Below are positions 35,445 through 47,938 of a stretch of 64,000 nucleotides of DNA, piece after piece; the first letter of the stretch is position 1; the number at the start of each line of letters is the position of its first letter. The notes under the pieces were generated by a model. It searched no databases. It was given only the letters and a program-made list of their open reading frames with translations, and had not been told where the DNA came from. The translations under genes and the position numbers were made by a program. This stretch comes from Mactromeris polynyma (lineage: Eukaryota; Mollusca; Bivalvia; Venerida; Mactridae): positions 25,346,905 to 25,410,904 of the forward strand of contig JASFXZ010000005.1 of the NCBI GenBank assembly GCA_032209605.1, written 5' to 3'.

Positions 35445-36104
35445 TCAGCTCACTTGCCTTGGTTGTAAAAATGATTGATATGCTGATTCAATTGTCTCAG
35501 TTAGCTGAAGTCCTAATAACAGTTCACAGTGTTTCAGAGCCACATTTGTTTGCAGAAAGAAAGGCCAGTCTACCAGTTGTTCATGGGATGTGCTATCATT
35601 TATGTAATGTCTTAGAAGGCTATATGACTGCTCCATTGTTTCATACACTTTCGACCAATCACCATCCTCTACCATACCGTACATATATTGCAGCTCTCTT
35701 CGCACTTCCTCTTGTGTTTTATATTTCCTTGTCAGTAGGCAAAGGTCCCCAGTTAACACAACCGTAACTATCAGTGTCCACTGATTTTCGTTTTTTAATT
35801 GATGGTGATTTCACAACTTCAGATGCTTTAAAGCTCTTTGAACGGGCATTTCTTCTATTGAGATTTTCATTTCTTGCTATCAGTTGCTTCTTGACAGAAT
35901 CTACCCTGTTCCTATTTTAACCTCACCAATGTTGTCTTCAAATGTGCTAAAATGAACTATTGTCTGGGCTGTTTTCAGAAACTCTTTCTTTGAACATTGC
36001 TCCTTCACTAGCCTTATCTCGTCAACTACTTGCCGGATAAATTTCCCCCTGGAATCCGCTTGAAGCTTTTTTCCATGTTCAATGTCGGGTACAATGTCAG
36101 GCAT
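35445..36104 (-). pseudogene. Broken gene fragment, possibly SAMD3-like
   Basis: Three pieces in different frames follow one another leftward: 36104-35901 (starts MPDIVPDIEHGKKLQ), about 35910-35725 (contains SYGCVNWGPLPTDKE) and 35759-35445 (contains VDWPFFLQTNVALKHCELL). A tentative family is the uncharacterised sterile-alpha-motif-domain-3-like proteins common in fish and molluscs; this rests on a general resemblance only. Two frame changes indicate decay. It ends a few bases before the polymerase-like fragment. Confidence 0.4.
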
Positions 36105-37502
36105 TTTCTTTAAGATGGCATTAATATTGATATGGTTTCAACTTTCCTCAAACATTGTTATTAACATCAGGATATAACTTGTCTATAAATAATTTCAGTT
36201 AATCTTCCTAAAGTTAGGGTCACCACTCATGATTTGTCAATTGAGATACACTAATGCATTGGTACTGAACTGCTGAGCTGGGTTCCGTTTTGCATAATCC
36301 TAGAGTAAGAACATGTACAAACTGATTAAGAGCAACAACCAATGATAAAGCACCATCTTTCACTAGAAACAGTTGAATGGTGCCAGTACTGAGTTATCTA
36401 TCTATCATCATCAGAAATCATGTCATAATTTCCTTCTTTATATACTACATTTTTGTTTGAATGTACTCTGAAACTTACAATGGTAAAAAAACTGACATAC
36501 CCTATTCAGCAATTATGTTTTGAATTGAACTGTAGTTCACATTTGTATGCAATGGAATGGCTTTGTCACATAAAAAAGTCTTCTCTGGAAAAGGAAACCA
36601 GACGTATAGTATGTCTGGAGGGGCTGATGTCGGTGTGCTAATGGTTTTGCTAAACGCATAACATTTTTAAGCTGCTTGGAACAAGTTTTAAAGTAACTTT
36701 GTTGGCTTTCAAACCTCATAGACCATAAATGAATCAAAGGGCCAAATGCTTAAATCTGATCTGGATAATGCAATACAAATGATGTTTTGGTTTCAGAGAT
36801 CTGTCTTGAAAAAGGCGCCTAACATAAATGTACTCTTCAATCCACACACTAACAACGGCAACTTGTGACAACATAATTCTATTTGAACACAAAATGAAAA
36901 CATCCTAAATACCCAATTTTGAGCAGGTTGCTCACCTATTTGTTCAGCATTCTCAATAAATTGTGCTGGTTTGTCCAAAGATTCAGATCCAGCATATGGC
37001 CTAGAATCAATTCTGTAATTCAGCTGTTCACAGGTATTTCACCGAAATCCATATTGGATGTGGAGTGACCAGCAATCGTAACATCTCGGCATTTTCTTAT
37101 GTTGCACAACCACAACCTTCAAATTGCGTCGACCATCTTTTTTCAAGATATTTCTTGTTTGACGATAAGTGTGAGGTTGAGTGGATCTTTAAACCAGGTT
37201 TTATCTTGATATGTAAACGGCAACATTACCTTTCACTTATCATTCTGATAATTATCACATATCTGATGCCATATGTGAAACATTATGCAAAGCTGAAGAA
37301 ATATCAATTGTAACTGTGAACGTGTATGATGTGATTTGTTGAACGTTGTACTGGATTATGTATATGCAACATATATCTAGTATTGCCTTAGCAAAACCTT
37401 GTAATTTATATTTGAAAATGGTAAATGTAATTATTTAATATTAGTTGTATTACTTTTAATGTTAATTATGTATGTTTGTTATAATTTTGTATAATAATTT
37501 TT
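36105..37502. other. Gene-free stretch
   Basis: Open frames at 36453-36641 and 37065-37313 are short and show no domain or splice context. No RNA gene was seen. Confidence 0.4.
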
Positions 37503-37829
37503 GTTAAACTATCAATGTTAGGGACCATGATGGAAATAAGCGATGGCAATTCTATTTTAGTTTCATCTTTGAAATTCATGTGCACAACATGGCTATTGTC
37601 CTTTTGTGCGAACATGTGTTTGTGTGAATTAAGATTCTTTAAGTGATGATGCATGTAAATTTATTCATCTATAAATCAATCCAATGTGCCTTAGAAGAAT
37701 TTTACTACATGTATGTACACACATTTTTGTATATATATATTGTATAATTTGAGCCGGTGGCATTTATCACTAATAAAATTTGTATTTATTGGTGTTGTTG
37801 ATTTTGTTACTAAAAATAACAAGGTCTGA
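37503..37829 (+). repeat. Dispersed repeat, copy 1
   Basis: Matches 63702-64000 in the same orientation, starting gttaaactatcaatgttagg and sharing gagccggtggcatttatcac and aataaaatttgtattt. The polyadenylation-like signal near the right end and the short TTG-rich tail suggest the 3' end of a non-LTR retrotransposon or similar retroposed element, but no coding part is attached. Confidence 0.8.
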
Positions 37830-39174
37830 TTACTTAGCAAGATGTTTTATTACATATTTAGTCATAAAGAGTATAACTGCTAATACCATCAATAACGCGT
37901 CATTTGCAAAGATGCCTATTAATAGACTTCGGATGAGACACTACAGAACTATGATTTATTGTCCATTTCAGGTACAACGGCATGCAGTAAGCTTTGTAAC
38001 ATTTCAAGCGTTCTCTGTACATTGTATCACTGATCAAATGAAGCTCAATAAAAGGGCTGTCTCATCATCTAACACAACATGGACACATCCTACAGTATCA
38101 TCATCTAACTTAACATTGACACATCATACTGTTTGCGTGGGACGCACGTTATTGATGGGGAATAGTACTGAGAAAAAATAATAAAACCATTGAATAAAAA
38201 AGTACAAACACTGACAAGCAAGTTTACAAGTTACTCAGTTCATGTATACATGAGAGCACGAGTATGAAAATATTACAGTAGTAATGAATACAACAAAGCA
38301 TATTATATAATATCAGTGAGATTACAAGAGCAACAGAGAAAATAGTCGAGCAAAACTTCAAAATACATGTGCTATTGAGTAATTAGTACGAGATAAAAAT
38401 AATATCACATGTACAAAAAGAGAGTATTTTTTATAAATTCTTTTTCATGAACATAGAGTTGCATTGAGTGATCAAACAGAAGACAATACAATTAAGGTCA
38501 CATCTTACTTCTTTTATACTGAGAAAAATTTCCGAAATAGTATAATCATTTTGGCACTTCTTTTTAAAAGAAACAGTTAAACTATATTCTTACCCCCCAA
38601 CAGCAAATAAATGTCGTTACTTTGTACCAGGGTGTGCCTGTAGCATAAACTACGTTTCATAACAAATGCTTAATGACTTGAGTTTTAATTGACTATTCAA
38701 ATATGAAATAATCTACAGTGTAAAAGAATGAGACACACTTGAAATTGTTCTGTCAATACTGTGTAAGTAACTAAACATGAAAATGTTATCTTGCAGATAA
38801 GTCATTGTTTCAACTGGACGGTTGGGCATTAAAGATTGAGATTCCTTTTACAGACGTTGCATTATAGTTTTTCTCAGTATATACAGTTGTGAAGATGTGC
38901 ATACTATCGATAAACAAAGGATCTATTACAATGCTATACACATAGCAATTGACGTTGTTATTACATATACGCAAAACACCAAAATAATACATACATTGTG
39001 ACAATAATGTTGGTTGTAAAAACAACTAGGTAAATAACTTCTATGTTTACGTTCTTTTTCATACACTTCAATGGTGAAAAGCAAATGCTAATTATGCATA
39101 AACACGGATAAAAGTTAGTCAGGGCCGAAACGTAGCGAGGTATAGTCACCTCAATCAAGTATAATGTTATATGC
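37830..39174. other. Gene-free stretch
   Basis: A plus-strand open frame to 38181 holds a two-copy 36-bp repeat (38064-38135) and no domain. Nothing else was recognised. Confidence 0.4.
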
Positions 39175-39237
39175 CCGCACTGGCGCAAACAGAAGAGAGC
39201 TTCTGCCGTGACCAGTGATAAACTGGGTTCAAACCTA
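39175..39237 (+). repeat. tRNA-derived fragment
   Basis: Contains a perfect B-box-like GGTTCAAACC inside tgggttcaaacctagg, with a possible A-box-like cactggcgcaaacag about 50 bases before and a T run after. Probably a SINE remnant. Confidence 0.35.
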
Positions 39238-39873
39238 GGTTAAGAATATTTTTTTCATGTAATAAAAATCGAAATCCACTGATGACATTATCGTCGATTT
39301 TTCTTAATATACAATATTGTCCTTAGATTTTTTGTATGTACATTTAAATCATACAAACAATATTATAACAACTTCGGAAATTAGCAATATACAGTGCAGA
39401 TGATGTAGTGGATTTCAGTAATTGAAAATGGAGGTCGGTAATTTTAGGTAATGAACCCCTTATCGAAAGGGTTAACACGTCAAGACCACATACGTTTTTA
39501 GTGGTTAAATCTTCAATAAGATCACATTCACACAGTCATCTTCAAGTATAAACAAGCAATTATGTCAGTTTATTAAGATACACATACACAATATAAAGAC
39601 AGACCTCTACAATTATTGAAGCCCTATATACAAGACGAGTGTTCCGCTGGCGGCTTTTGCATGTGTCCTTTTGTTGTTGTTAAGCGTCCGCGTGCGCCTA
39701 GGTTTTGCGCTCCTCAAGCCAAAACAATATTTTTTTTCTAAGCTAAAAATTCTCAAATATGTTCGATGTCCATGAATCGATAAACGGCAATTTTTATTGA
39801 GATCCGACAACGATGTGATTATTGTGTAAAAATAAGTCAATTTGTGTGAAAACGAGTCAGGTTTTAAATTAGA

Positions 39874-39879
39874 TTTATT
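39874..39879 (-). terminator. Polyadenylation signal of the sushi/EGF gene
   Basis: AATAAA on the minus strand, about 60 bases after the stop codon at 39940. Confidence 0.5.
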
Positions 39880-39939
39880 CATGTATAGATTTAGTTTTGA
39901 AACAAACCATTTTGTTTTGTTTTTATGATGTTTCTTTCA

Positions 39940-42900
39940 TTAAAATATTTCTTTTATTATCTTTCCGAGATTCTTAAATACACGCTTTAACTTTGACCTG
40001 TTCTTATGGCACGTAGAACATATTGGGTTTTCACAATATTCAGTGCATGAACAAAAGTCGACTCCATTGCCGTCATATAAACAGGTTCCACCATTCTGGC
40101 ACGGATTTCTACTGCATGGACCAGTATCTGAAATGAACAGAAACTGCAAATGATTTAGTCTTTATTTATTGATTACTTTGAGTGATTTTATGATTGTATT
40201 AGTTTTAAGCCCAACATGTTTTCCATCAATTAGGAATAAAGGTCTTACAACTTATACTAATCACTGCTTCCTGGTATTTGAATTTCGTTTTTGAACCCCA
40301 CCCGACACTGTGCTCGAACGTAAGATCTTCGAATCAGATGTCAGACGATCTATCCATTGACCCCTGTGAACCTTCTTGCATGTTCAAGAGACGACAAGAA
40401 AGTAAAACCCGAAGGTTGTTACAAAAATGCGTGATATTATCTATATCAACCGATTTAATACTTTAAAATTGTTATGAAATTAGGTTATGGAATAAATATC
40501 TTTGACATGCATTTCACCGATTTTCATAAATACATCTACATGTATGCTATATTTATCTTGTTGGAAATACATAACAACATACCTGCGACTGGTACAGGCA
40601 GACCGCGACAAATTAACCCGACGTCAACAGTTTACTATTTATAAAATATTCTCCTTGGTGCTCAACACAACAACTTTTGTGTTTAATTCTGTGTTTAAGT
40701 GACGCACAACTTTTATCTTTTTGCAAAGCAACTTATTTTAAATTTCATAGAATGATTTGATAAAGTTAATGTGTATGGATTTTGTGCCGGGAACTGGACG
40801 TCATCGTAAAACCTCGACGTGGAAAGTTAATTAATACAAATATGATGCCCTTGTCCTACCCCAAACACACGCATTTTACTTCAAATGAAAAGCAAGTTTT
40901 GTCTACATACAATATTAAATGTTCAAAAAATTCCAGCAATGTATTTCAACATTTCGAAGATTTCGTCTGTGAAATATGATTTTCAAGCGGCGTCTAAATA
41001 AGACGTGTGCCTGTACTATGTTTTGTCACGCTATTTCGGGACATCTCTCGTATTTGTAATTAGCATAATTAGCAACGACTTAAATCATTAAAATAATCTC
41101 ATGTATTCATCACAAATCTAAAATTAATGAAATATAATTTTGAAGGAAGTTTTCTTTGATGTATAATCAACTACTTAAATACTACTCACTGCTAAAATCA
41201 TACCATTTACATGACATTCAGTCTTATTATTAATAGTGACAAATTGAGGTACAGAGAAGGAAATTGATTCCTGAATTTAAGATCATTTACAAAATGTATC
41301 AAATGATGTGCTCAGATTCGGTCTGCTGAACTTTATTTCAGGGACATAATTCGGCATGATACTTAATAAAAATGACGAAATTGCTAATTACTTGAAGATA
41401 CTCATTTGTACAACACTCATTCCATCATCACGAACACTTATAAATGAACATACCTTTGTCGCAGTTTTTACCGGAATAGTTTTTATTACACTGGCAATTG
41501 TACCCGTTTACCTGATCAACACATTTACCATTGTTTTTGCATGGATTTGATTCGCACTCATCTATTTCTGTGTGAGATAACAACTACTTGTAACATATAA
41601 ATAGTATTTCTGAGAATATTTATAAGAGTTACATAAATGAAAATACGTGCCCAGCCTTTTTGGTCACATGATCAAACTGTTCCAGCATACTTTCTTTACA
41701 GTGACTCCGCTTTAAATACTAACCATTGATTTCAGTGAAAAATAATTGTAAATACATTTTTATGTCGCTGGTCTTTAGTTAATATATCCACAGCGTCATT
41801 TTGCATAAGTAAGACACAGAAAAGACAGGTTGAGCTTGATTCATTTGGTAAGAGGTCCTCGTGCATGAACCCTGAAAAGTTTGGCAATTGATTTTGTGAT
41901 AATTAATTTAAATACCTGTACATTTGATAGACTGGATTTCAGAACCGTCCCATTTACCGGTAGATGCACATTTTATATTAGCATTACCCAGCAATTTGTA
42001 ACCATCGTCACATGACATTGTCACTGTTTTACCGAATGTTGTACCTTCAGGTGCACTCATCTTACCATTGACAATTTGTAGTTCGCCACAATCTGTAAAA
42101 TGACATATGTTAGTATACAAAACATGTTCGTTGTCAATTGCATATACTTTTCCTATTATTTCAAACAGCAATTTATGTTTTATATATTTAATTCATATGA
42201 TGCATTAATATACAACTTTTACAACGTTTACTTTGAGTAAGGGAACATATAATACAATAGATTTCCTTCGTCGTCATGTTTTGTAGATTTAAGGAACATA
42301 TTAATACAATATATTTCCTGTATCGTCATGTTTTCAAATGGAATCTGATAGTATGAGTACACACCTTTCACTTTGCATGTTGCAGATCCGTCCCATTTAC
42401 CGGTAGATGCACATTTTATATTAGCATTACCCAGCAATGTGTAACCATCGTCACATGACATTGTCACTGTTTTACCGAATGTTGTACCCTCAGGTGCACT
42501 CATCTTACCATTGACAATTTGTAGTTCGCCACAATCTGTAAAATGACATATGTTAGTATACAAAACATGTTCATTGTCAATTGCATATACTTTTCCTATT
42601 ATTTCAAACAGCAATTTATGTTTTATATATTTAATTCATATGCATTAATATACAACTTTTACAACGTTTACTTTGAGTAAGGGAACATATAATACAATAG
42701 ATTTCCTTCGTCGTCATGTTTTGTAGATTTAAGGAACATATTAATACAATATATTTCCTGTATCGTCATGTTTTCAAATGGAATCTGATAGTATGAGTAC
42801 ACACCTTTCACTTTGCATGTTGCAGATCCGTCCCATTTACCGGTAGATGCACATTTTATATTAGCATTACCCAGCAATGTGTAACCATCGTCACATGACA

Positions 42901-45900
42901 TTGTCACTGTTTTACCGAATGTTGTACCCTCAGGTGCACTCATCTTACCATTGACAATTTGTAGTTCGCCACAATCTGTAAAATGACATATGTTAGTATA
43001 CAAAACATGTTCATTGTCAATTGCATATACTTTTCCTATTATTTCAAACAGCAATTTATGTTTTATATATTTAATTCATATGCATTAATATACAACTTTT
43101 ACAACGATTACTTTGAGTAAGGGAACATATAATACAATAGATTTCCTTCGTCGTCATGTTTTGTAGATTTAAGGAACATATTAATACAATATATTTCCTG
43201 TATCGTCATGTTTTCAAATGGAATCTGATAGTATGAGTACACACCTTTCACTTTGCATGTTGCAGATCCGTCCCATTTACCGGTAGATGCACATTTTATA
43301 TTAGCATTACCCAGCAATGTGTAACCATCGTCACATGACATTGTCACTGTTTTACCGAATGTTGTACCCTCAGGTGCACTCATCTTACCATTGACAATTT
43401 GTAGTTCGCCACAATCTGTAAAATGACATATGTTAGTATACAAAACATGTTCATTGTCAATTGCATATACTTTTCCTATTATTTCAAACAGCAATTTATG
43501 TTTTATATATTTAATTCATATGCATTAATATACAACTTTTACAACGATTACTTTGAGTAAGGGAACATATAATACAATAGATTTCCTTCGTCGTCATGTT
43601 TTGTAGATTTAAGGAACATATTAATACAATATATTTCCTGTATCGTCATGTTTTCAAATGGAATCTGATAGTATGAGTACACACCTTTCACTTTGCATGT
43701 TGCAGATCCGTCCCATTTACCGGTAGATGCACATTTTATATTAGCATTACCCAGCAATGTGTAACCATCGTCACATGACATTGTCACTGTTTTACCGAAT
43801 GTTGTACCCTCAGGTGCACTCATCTTACCATTGACAATTTGTAGTTCGCCACAATCTGTAAAATGACATATGTTAGTATACAAAACATGTTCATTGTCAA
43901 TTGCATATACTTTTCCTATTATTTCAAACAGCAATTTATGTTTTATATATTTAATTCATATGCATTAATATACAACTTTTACAACGATTACTTTGAGTAA
44001 GGGAACATATAATACAATAGATTTCCTTCGTCGTCATGTTTTGTAGATTTAAGGAACATATTAATACAATATATTTCCTGTATCGTCATGTTTTCAAATG
44101 GAATCTGATAGTATGAGTACACACCTTTCACTTTGCATGTTGCAGATCCGTCCCATTTACCGGTAGATGCACATTTTATATTAGCATTACCCAGCAATGT
44201 GTAACCATCGTCACATGACATTGTCACTGTTTTACCGAATGTTGTACCCTCAGGTGCACTCATCTTACCATTGACAATTTGTAGTTCGCCACAATCTGTA
44301 AAATGAATATGTTAGTATACAAAACATGTACGTTGTCAATTGCATGTACTTTTCCTATTATTTCAAACAGAAATTTATGTTTTATATATTTAATACATAT
44401 GCATTAATACACAACTTTTACAACGTTTACTTTGGGTAAAGGAACATATAATACAATATATTTCCTTCGTCGTCACGTTTTCAAATGGAATCTGATAATA
44501 TGAGTACACACCTTTCGCTTTACATGTTGCAGATCCGTCCCATTTACCGGTAGATGTACACTTTATTTTATCATTACCCAGCAGTGTGTAACCATCGTCA
44601 CATGACATTGATGCTGTTTTGCCGAATGTTGTTCCCTCAGGTCCACTCATCTTACCATTGACAATAGGTAGTTCGCCACAATCTGTATTATATAACAAGT
44701 GTTGTGATTTCAGTCTAACCCCTTTCAAATGTCCCGCGGTCACTTAAAATATGGTTAAGATACATGCCGGTAGAATGAAATTGATTTCAAATTAGCCCCG
44801 CCCCCCTACGATGTCAGATTATTCCATGATTCCTTTAATGATGTTTTTATGCATATATTGACTAGAACAACAACAAATGATATAAATAAAACTGATAAGC
44901 GTCAAAACAACCACACGAAAGCAACACCATCAGCAGGAATGGCAACGGCAACATCTCATGAATAGTTAAAAGTTTGAGGCTAGCTTTCAATGTTGTCTGT
45001 TAATGGAATCTGAAAATATGAGTACATACCTTTCGCTTTACATGTTGCAGATCCGTCCCATTTACCGGTAGATGCACATTTTATATTAGCATTACCCAGC
45101 AATGTGTAACCATCGTCACATGACAGTGTCACTGTTTTACCGAATGTTGTTCCCTCAGGTCCACTCATCTTACCATTGACAATTGGTAGCTCGCCACAAT
45201 CTGTAAAATGACATATATGTAAGTATACAACATGCATGGTGTCATTTGCATGTACTTTTTCGATTATTTCAGACAACATTTTATGTTTTATGTCATAACT
45301 TCATTTTACTTATAAATACATAACCTTTACAGCGTTTACGTTGATTTAAGGAACATACAGATACAATATATTTCTTGCATCGTCACGTTTTCAAATGGAA
45401 TCTGATAATATGAGTACACACCTTTCGCTTTACATGTTGCAGATCCGTCCCATTTACCGGTAGATGTACACTTTATTTTATCATTACCCAGCAATGTGTA
45501 ACCATCGTCACATGACATTGATGCTGTTTGTCCAAATGTTGTACCCTCAGGCGCGCTCATCATACCATTTACAAGTTTAGGCTTACCACAGTCTGTAAAA
45601 TATCGAATAAGTAAGTAAAAATAGCTGGCGCAAACATTGCTGATGCAAATATCATCGTAATATGTACCTATATAATTGGATTTATGAGGATTTATTTTCT
45701 GAAGGTTTATAATGTTTAAAGGTAATACTTGTTGATGTTTTGACTTGTTATGGTGCGTACGTATTGATTGACATATGGCATAAGGCCAATAACCTTGTCA
45801 CGGAATATTACGTTCATTAAATTGAGCGTATGCATTGACATATATATTATTCAACTTCCGACACTTTTATTGCAACGATTCTATCCGTTGAAATTACTAT

Positions 45901-47850
45901 AATTTTGAACGGAAATGTTTTCGGCACCCTGACGTATTGTAGCGGTATTTTCATCCATTATCTTAGTTCCTTAAACTAATACTCATTTTTCATCGAAGTG
46001 ATAGAACCTATGAAACAATTCAAATGTACTATAAACTGATGAGCATCCATAATCGTTAAACTAATTAATTTCAAATTATCTGTTGTAGACAATTAATTTA
46101 AGAACGCTATTGAAATAGTTTTGTCTGTTTTACGTGATTAAAGTGTATATGCAAGATGCTTAATAAGTAGTTATTACCAATAATTTCACATGATGGCAAT
46201 TTGCTCCATGTTCCGTCATCCTGACATGTTATGATGGAATTTCCCTTCATTCTATACTCTGTTGAGCAATTCAAATACGCGTCTGTTCCATACTTTGTGC
46301 CATTAGGTGTCGAGACCGTTGCTCCAGGAGGCACCGGGGGTGCTGAGCAATCTAAATTAGAATTCGAAATAATATTAATACATCAAAAGAGGAATCAAGG
46401 TATCATTTTAGAAACTTCATCACTTCTTCTCAAATACTTTCTGAAAATTCAAGCATCAAACTACTGATGATTTGGAAAATCAGAACCATTTTTTGTCGAA
46501 TGCCATAATGTTAAAGCCATAGGGTCGGTATAATTCGATACAAGGCACACGTTATTACACAGATAAACACAAATAAGTTACCACGTCATATTTACGTTTA
46601 CCACATCTAGACACACGTGTAGATATGTTACACGGACTTTGTGTATATGTACGACCTCCTTAGGAGATTATTTATATTATTCTGATTTAAATAAACACCG
46701 AGAAAATTGTATTCTTACCAGATGCGCAGATACATGCATCTCATTTTTTATTAATATATCTTCGAATCTGTTTTATATACTACTTTCAACTTATATGTGA
46801 TAGTTGTTTAGAGGCTTATGCGAAGTAGTTGTAGTCTTACTTATTTACCCGCTCCTCAAATCCCTGATGTTCTATGAACTGTTATTTCCCCGGAGGTCTG
46901 TGTGCAGAGGTATTGTCTAATGTATGTGGCGTTCCATGCAGCAACTTATTGTCTCTCTTTTATAAGACAATGATCTCACATGTGATGTTAAGAGAGAGTA
47001 AAGATAAGACTTTATGACATACCGACAATAATACATGAACCGGAACTGCTCCATTTTCCAGAGGACATACACGTGGTCGTAGACTCACCATACATCTTGT
47101 AACCGTCGTTACAATGCAGAGTTGCTGTGTCTCCCACATGGGTTCCGTTCGTAGTTTTCAACTTTCCATTCGGGACAGCGGCTGACTTACAACTTATTTC
47201 TATGAAATACAATAATGCATACGACAAAGTATTGTTATATATGTGCAATAAACCACAAAACAGTGAAAACAGTGTTAACATCCTCTGTAAGAAATAGTCA
47301 CACATACTTGTTGATTTACAAATTCTAATGATCTACATCTACTAAACAGCCCCAAACAGTGCAAAACTTTGTTTATTCGTGCACTTGGTTGTGTAAAATG
47401 TGTTTGTTTTTAGTAAATACTTCTATTCTATTGATTGTTTGCATAACATGTTCACATTCGTAAAGGGTGCGGTACATATGTTTTAAGCTTACTTGTATTG
47501 TCATTCGATAACAACAACTGGGTAAATTTAGAAAAGATGTTATGCATACCTGTAATAGATTCTGGAATCTTCTCTTGAATCGTGTCATCTGTTACCGTGG
47601 TTTCGTTTCTCGTGTCAACGAAATATATTGGAGACGATGATTTATTATTTGATTGGACGCCTTCTAGCGTATTAGGTCTGACTTGAGCAATAATGCAACT
47701 CTCCAGATTCATGCAGGATGTCCTTCTATTTATCTGCGAATCATGGAGAGCATCTCTATTAAACTGAGTGTCGGAGGAACCATTGTTTGCCGAACAATGT
47801 GAAAGCAATGTCAGTATAAGAACTACAGGAATTATTCCAAATGTACCCAT
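39940..47850 (-). CDS. Secreted protein with 11 sushi (CCP) and 2 EGF-like domains
   Basis: Fourteen exons read leftward: 47850-47550, 47199-47023, 46351-46178, 45592-45422, 45200-45030, 44682-44512, 44295-44125, 43855-43685, 43415-43245, 42975-42805, 42535-42365, 42092-41916, 41567-41454 and 40127-39940. Every intron is phase 1 with GT-AG borders, giving about 832 residues. Exon 1 encodes a signal peptide ([21 protein letters not shown]) and a roughly 80-residue linker. Exons 2-12 each encode one sushi domain with four Cys and a Trp (DCGE...C...C...KWDG...C). Exon 13 is a calcium-binding-type EGF ([16 protein letters not shown]). Exon 14 is an EGF-like domain with a basic tail. There is no transmembrane helix, so it should be secreted. 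Sushi/EGF proteins act in complement-like recognition, adhesion or matrix. The start follows an acceptor (TTTTTTCAG|ATG), and a donor near 47938 suggests a 5' UTR intron. The lineage-level function is unknown. Confidence 0.88.
40303..40376 (-). repeat. tRNA-Arg-derived sequence in an intron
   Basis: The minus strand reads gtcaatggatagatcgtctg, then gattcgaagatctta and cgttcgagcac. This follows the layout of tRNA-Arg genes (aatggata-ggcgtctgac...gattcgaagatt...ggttcgagtcc) but with several mismatches and no good acceptor stem. It is a pseudogene or SINE head inside the last intron of the sushi/EGF gene. Confidence 0.5.
41936..44460 (-). repeat. Tandem array of 440-bp exon-intron units
   Basis: Five sushi exons (high ends 42535, 42975, 43415, 43855, 44295) are spaced exactly 440 bp, each a 171-bp exon plus a 269-bp intron. 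Introns are as alike as exons; only a few differences are seen (for example acaacgttta versus acaacgatta). The sixth, leftmost exon (to 42092) is 443 bp away and diverges at its 3' end. The encoded domains are identical in the five repeats. This indicates recent unequal crossing-over or conversion, or an assembly effect. Confidence 0.95.
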
Positions 47851-47938
47851 CTGAAAAAATAAATTCATTTCATTGTGTTAACAAGTCAGATGAACAAAAA
47901 TACGCACATTCTAGTAAACATTCTATAAAATACTTACA

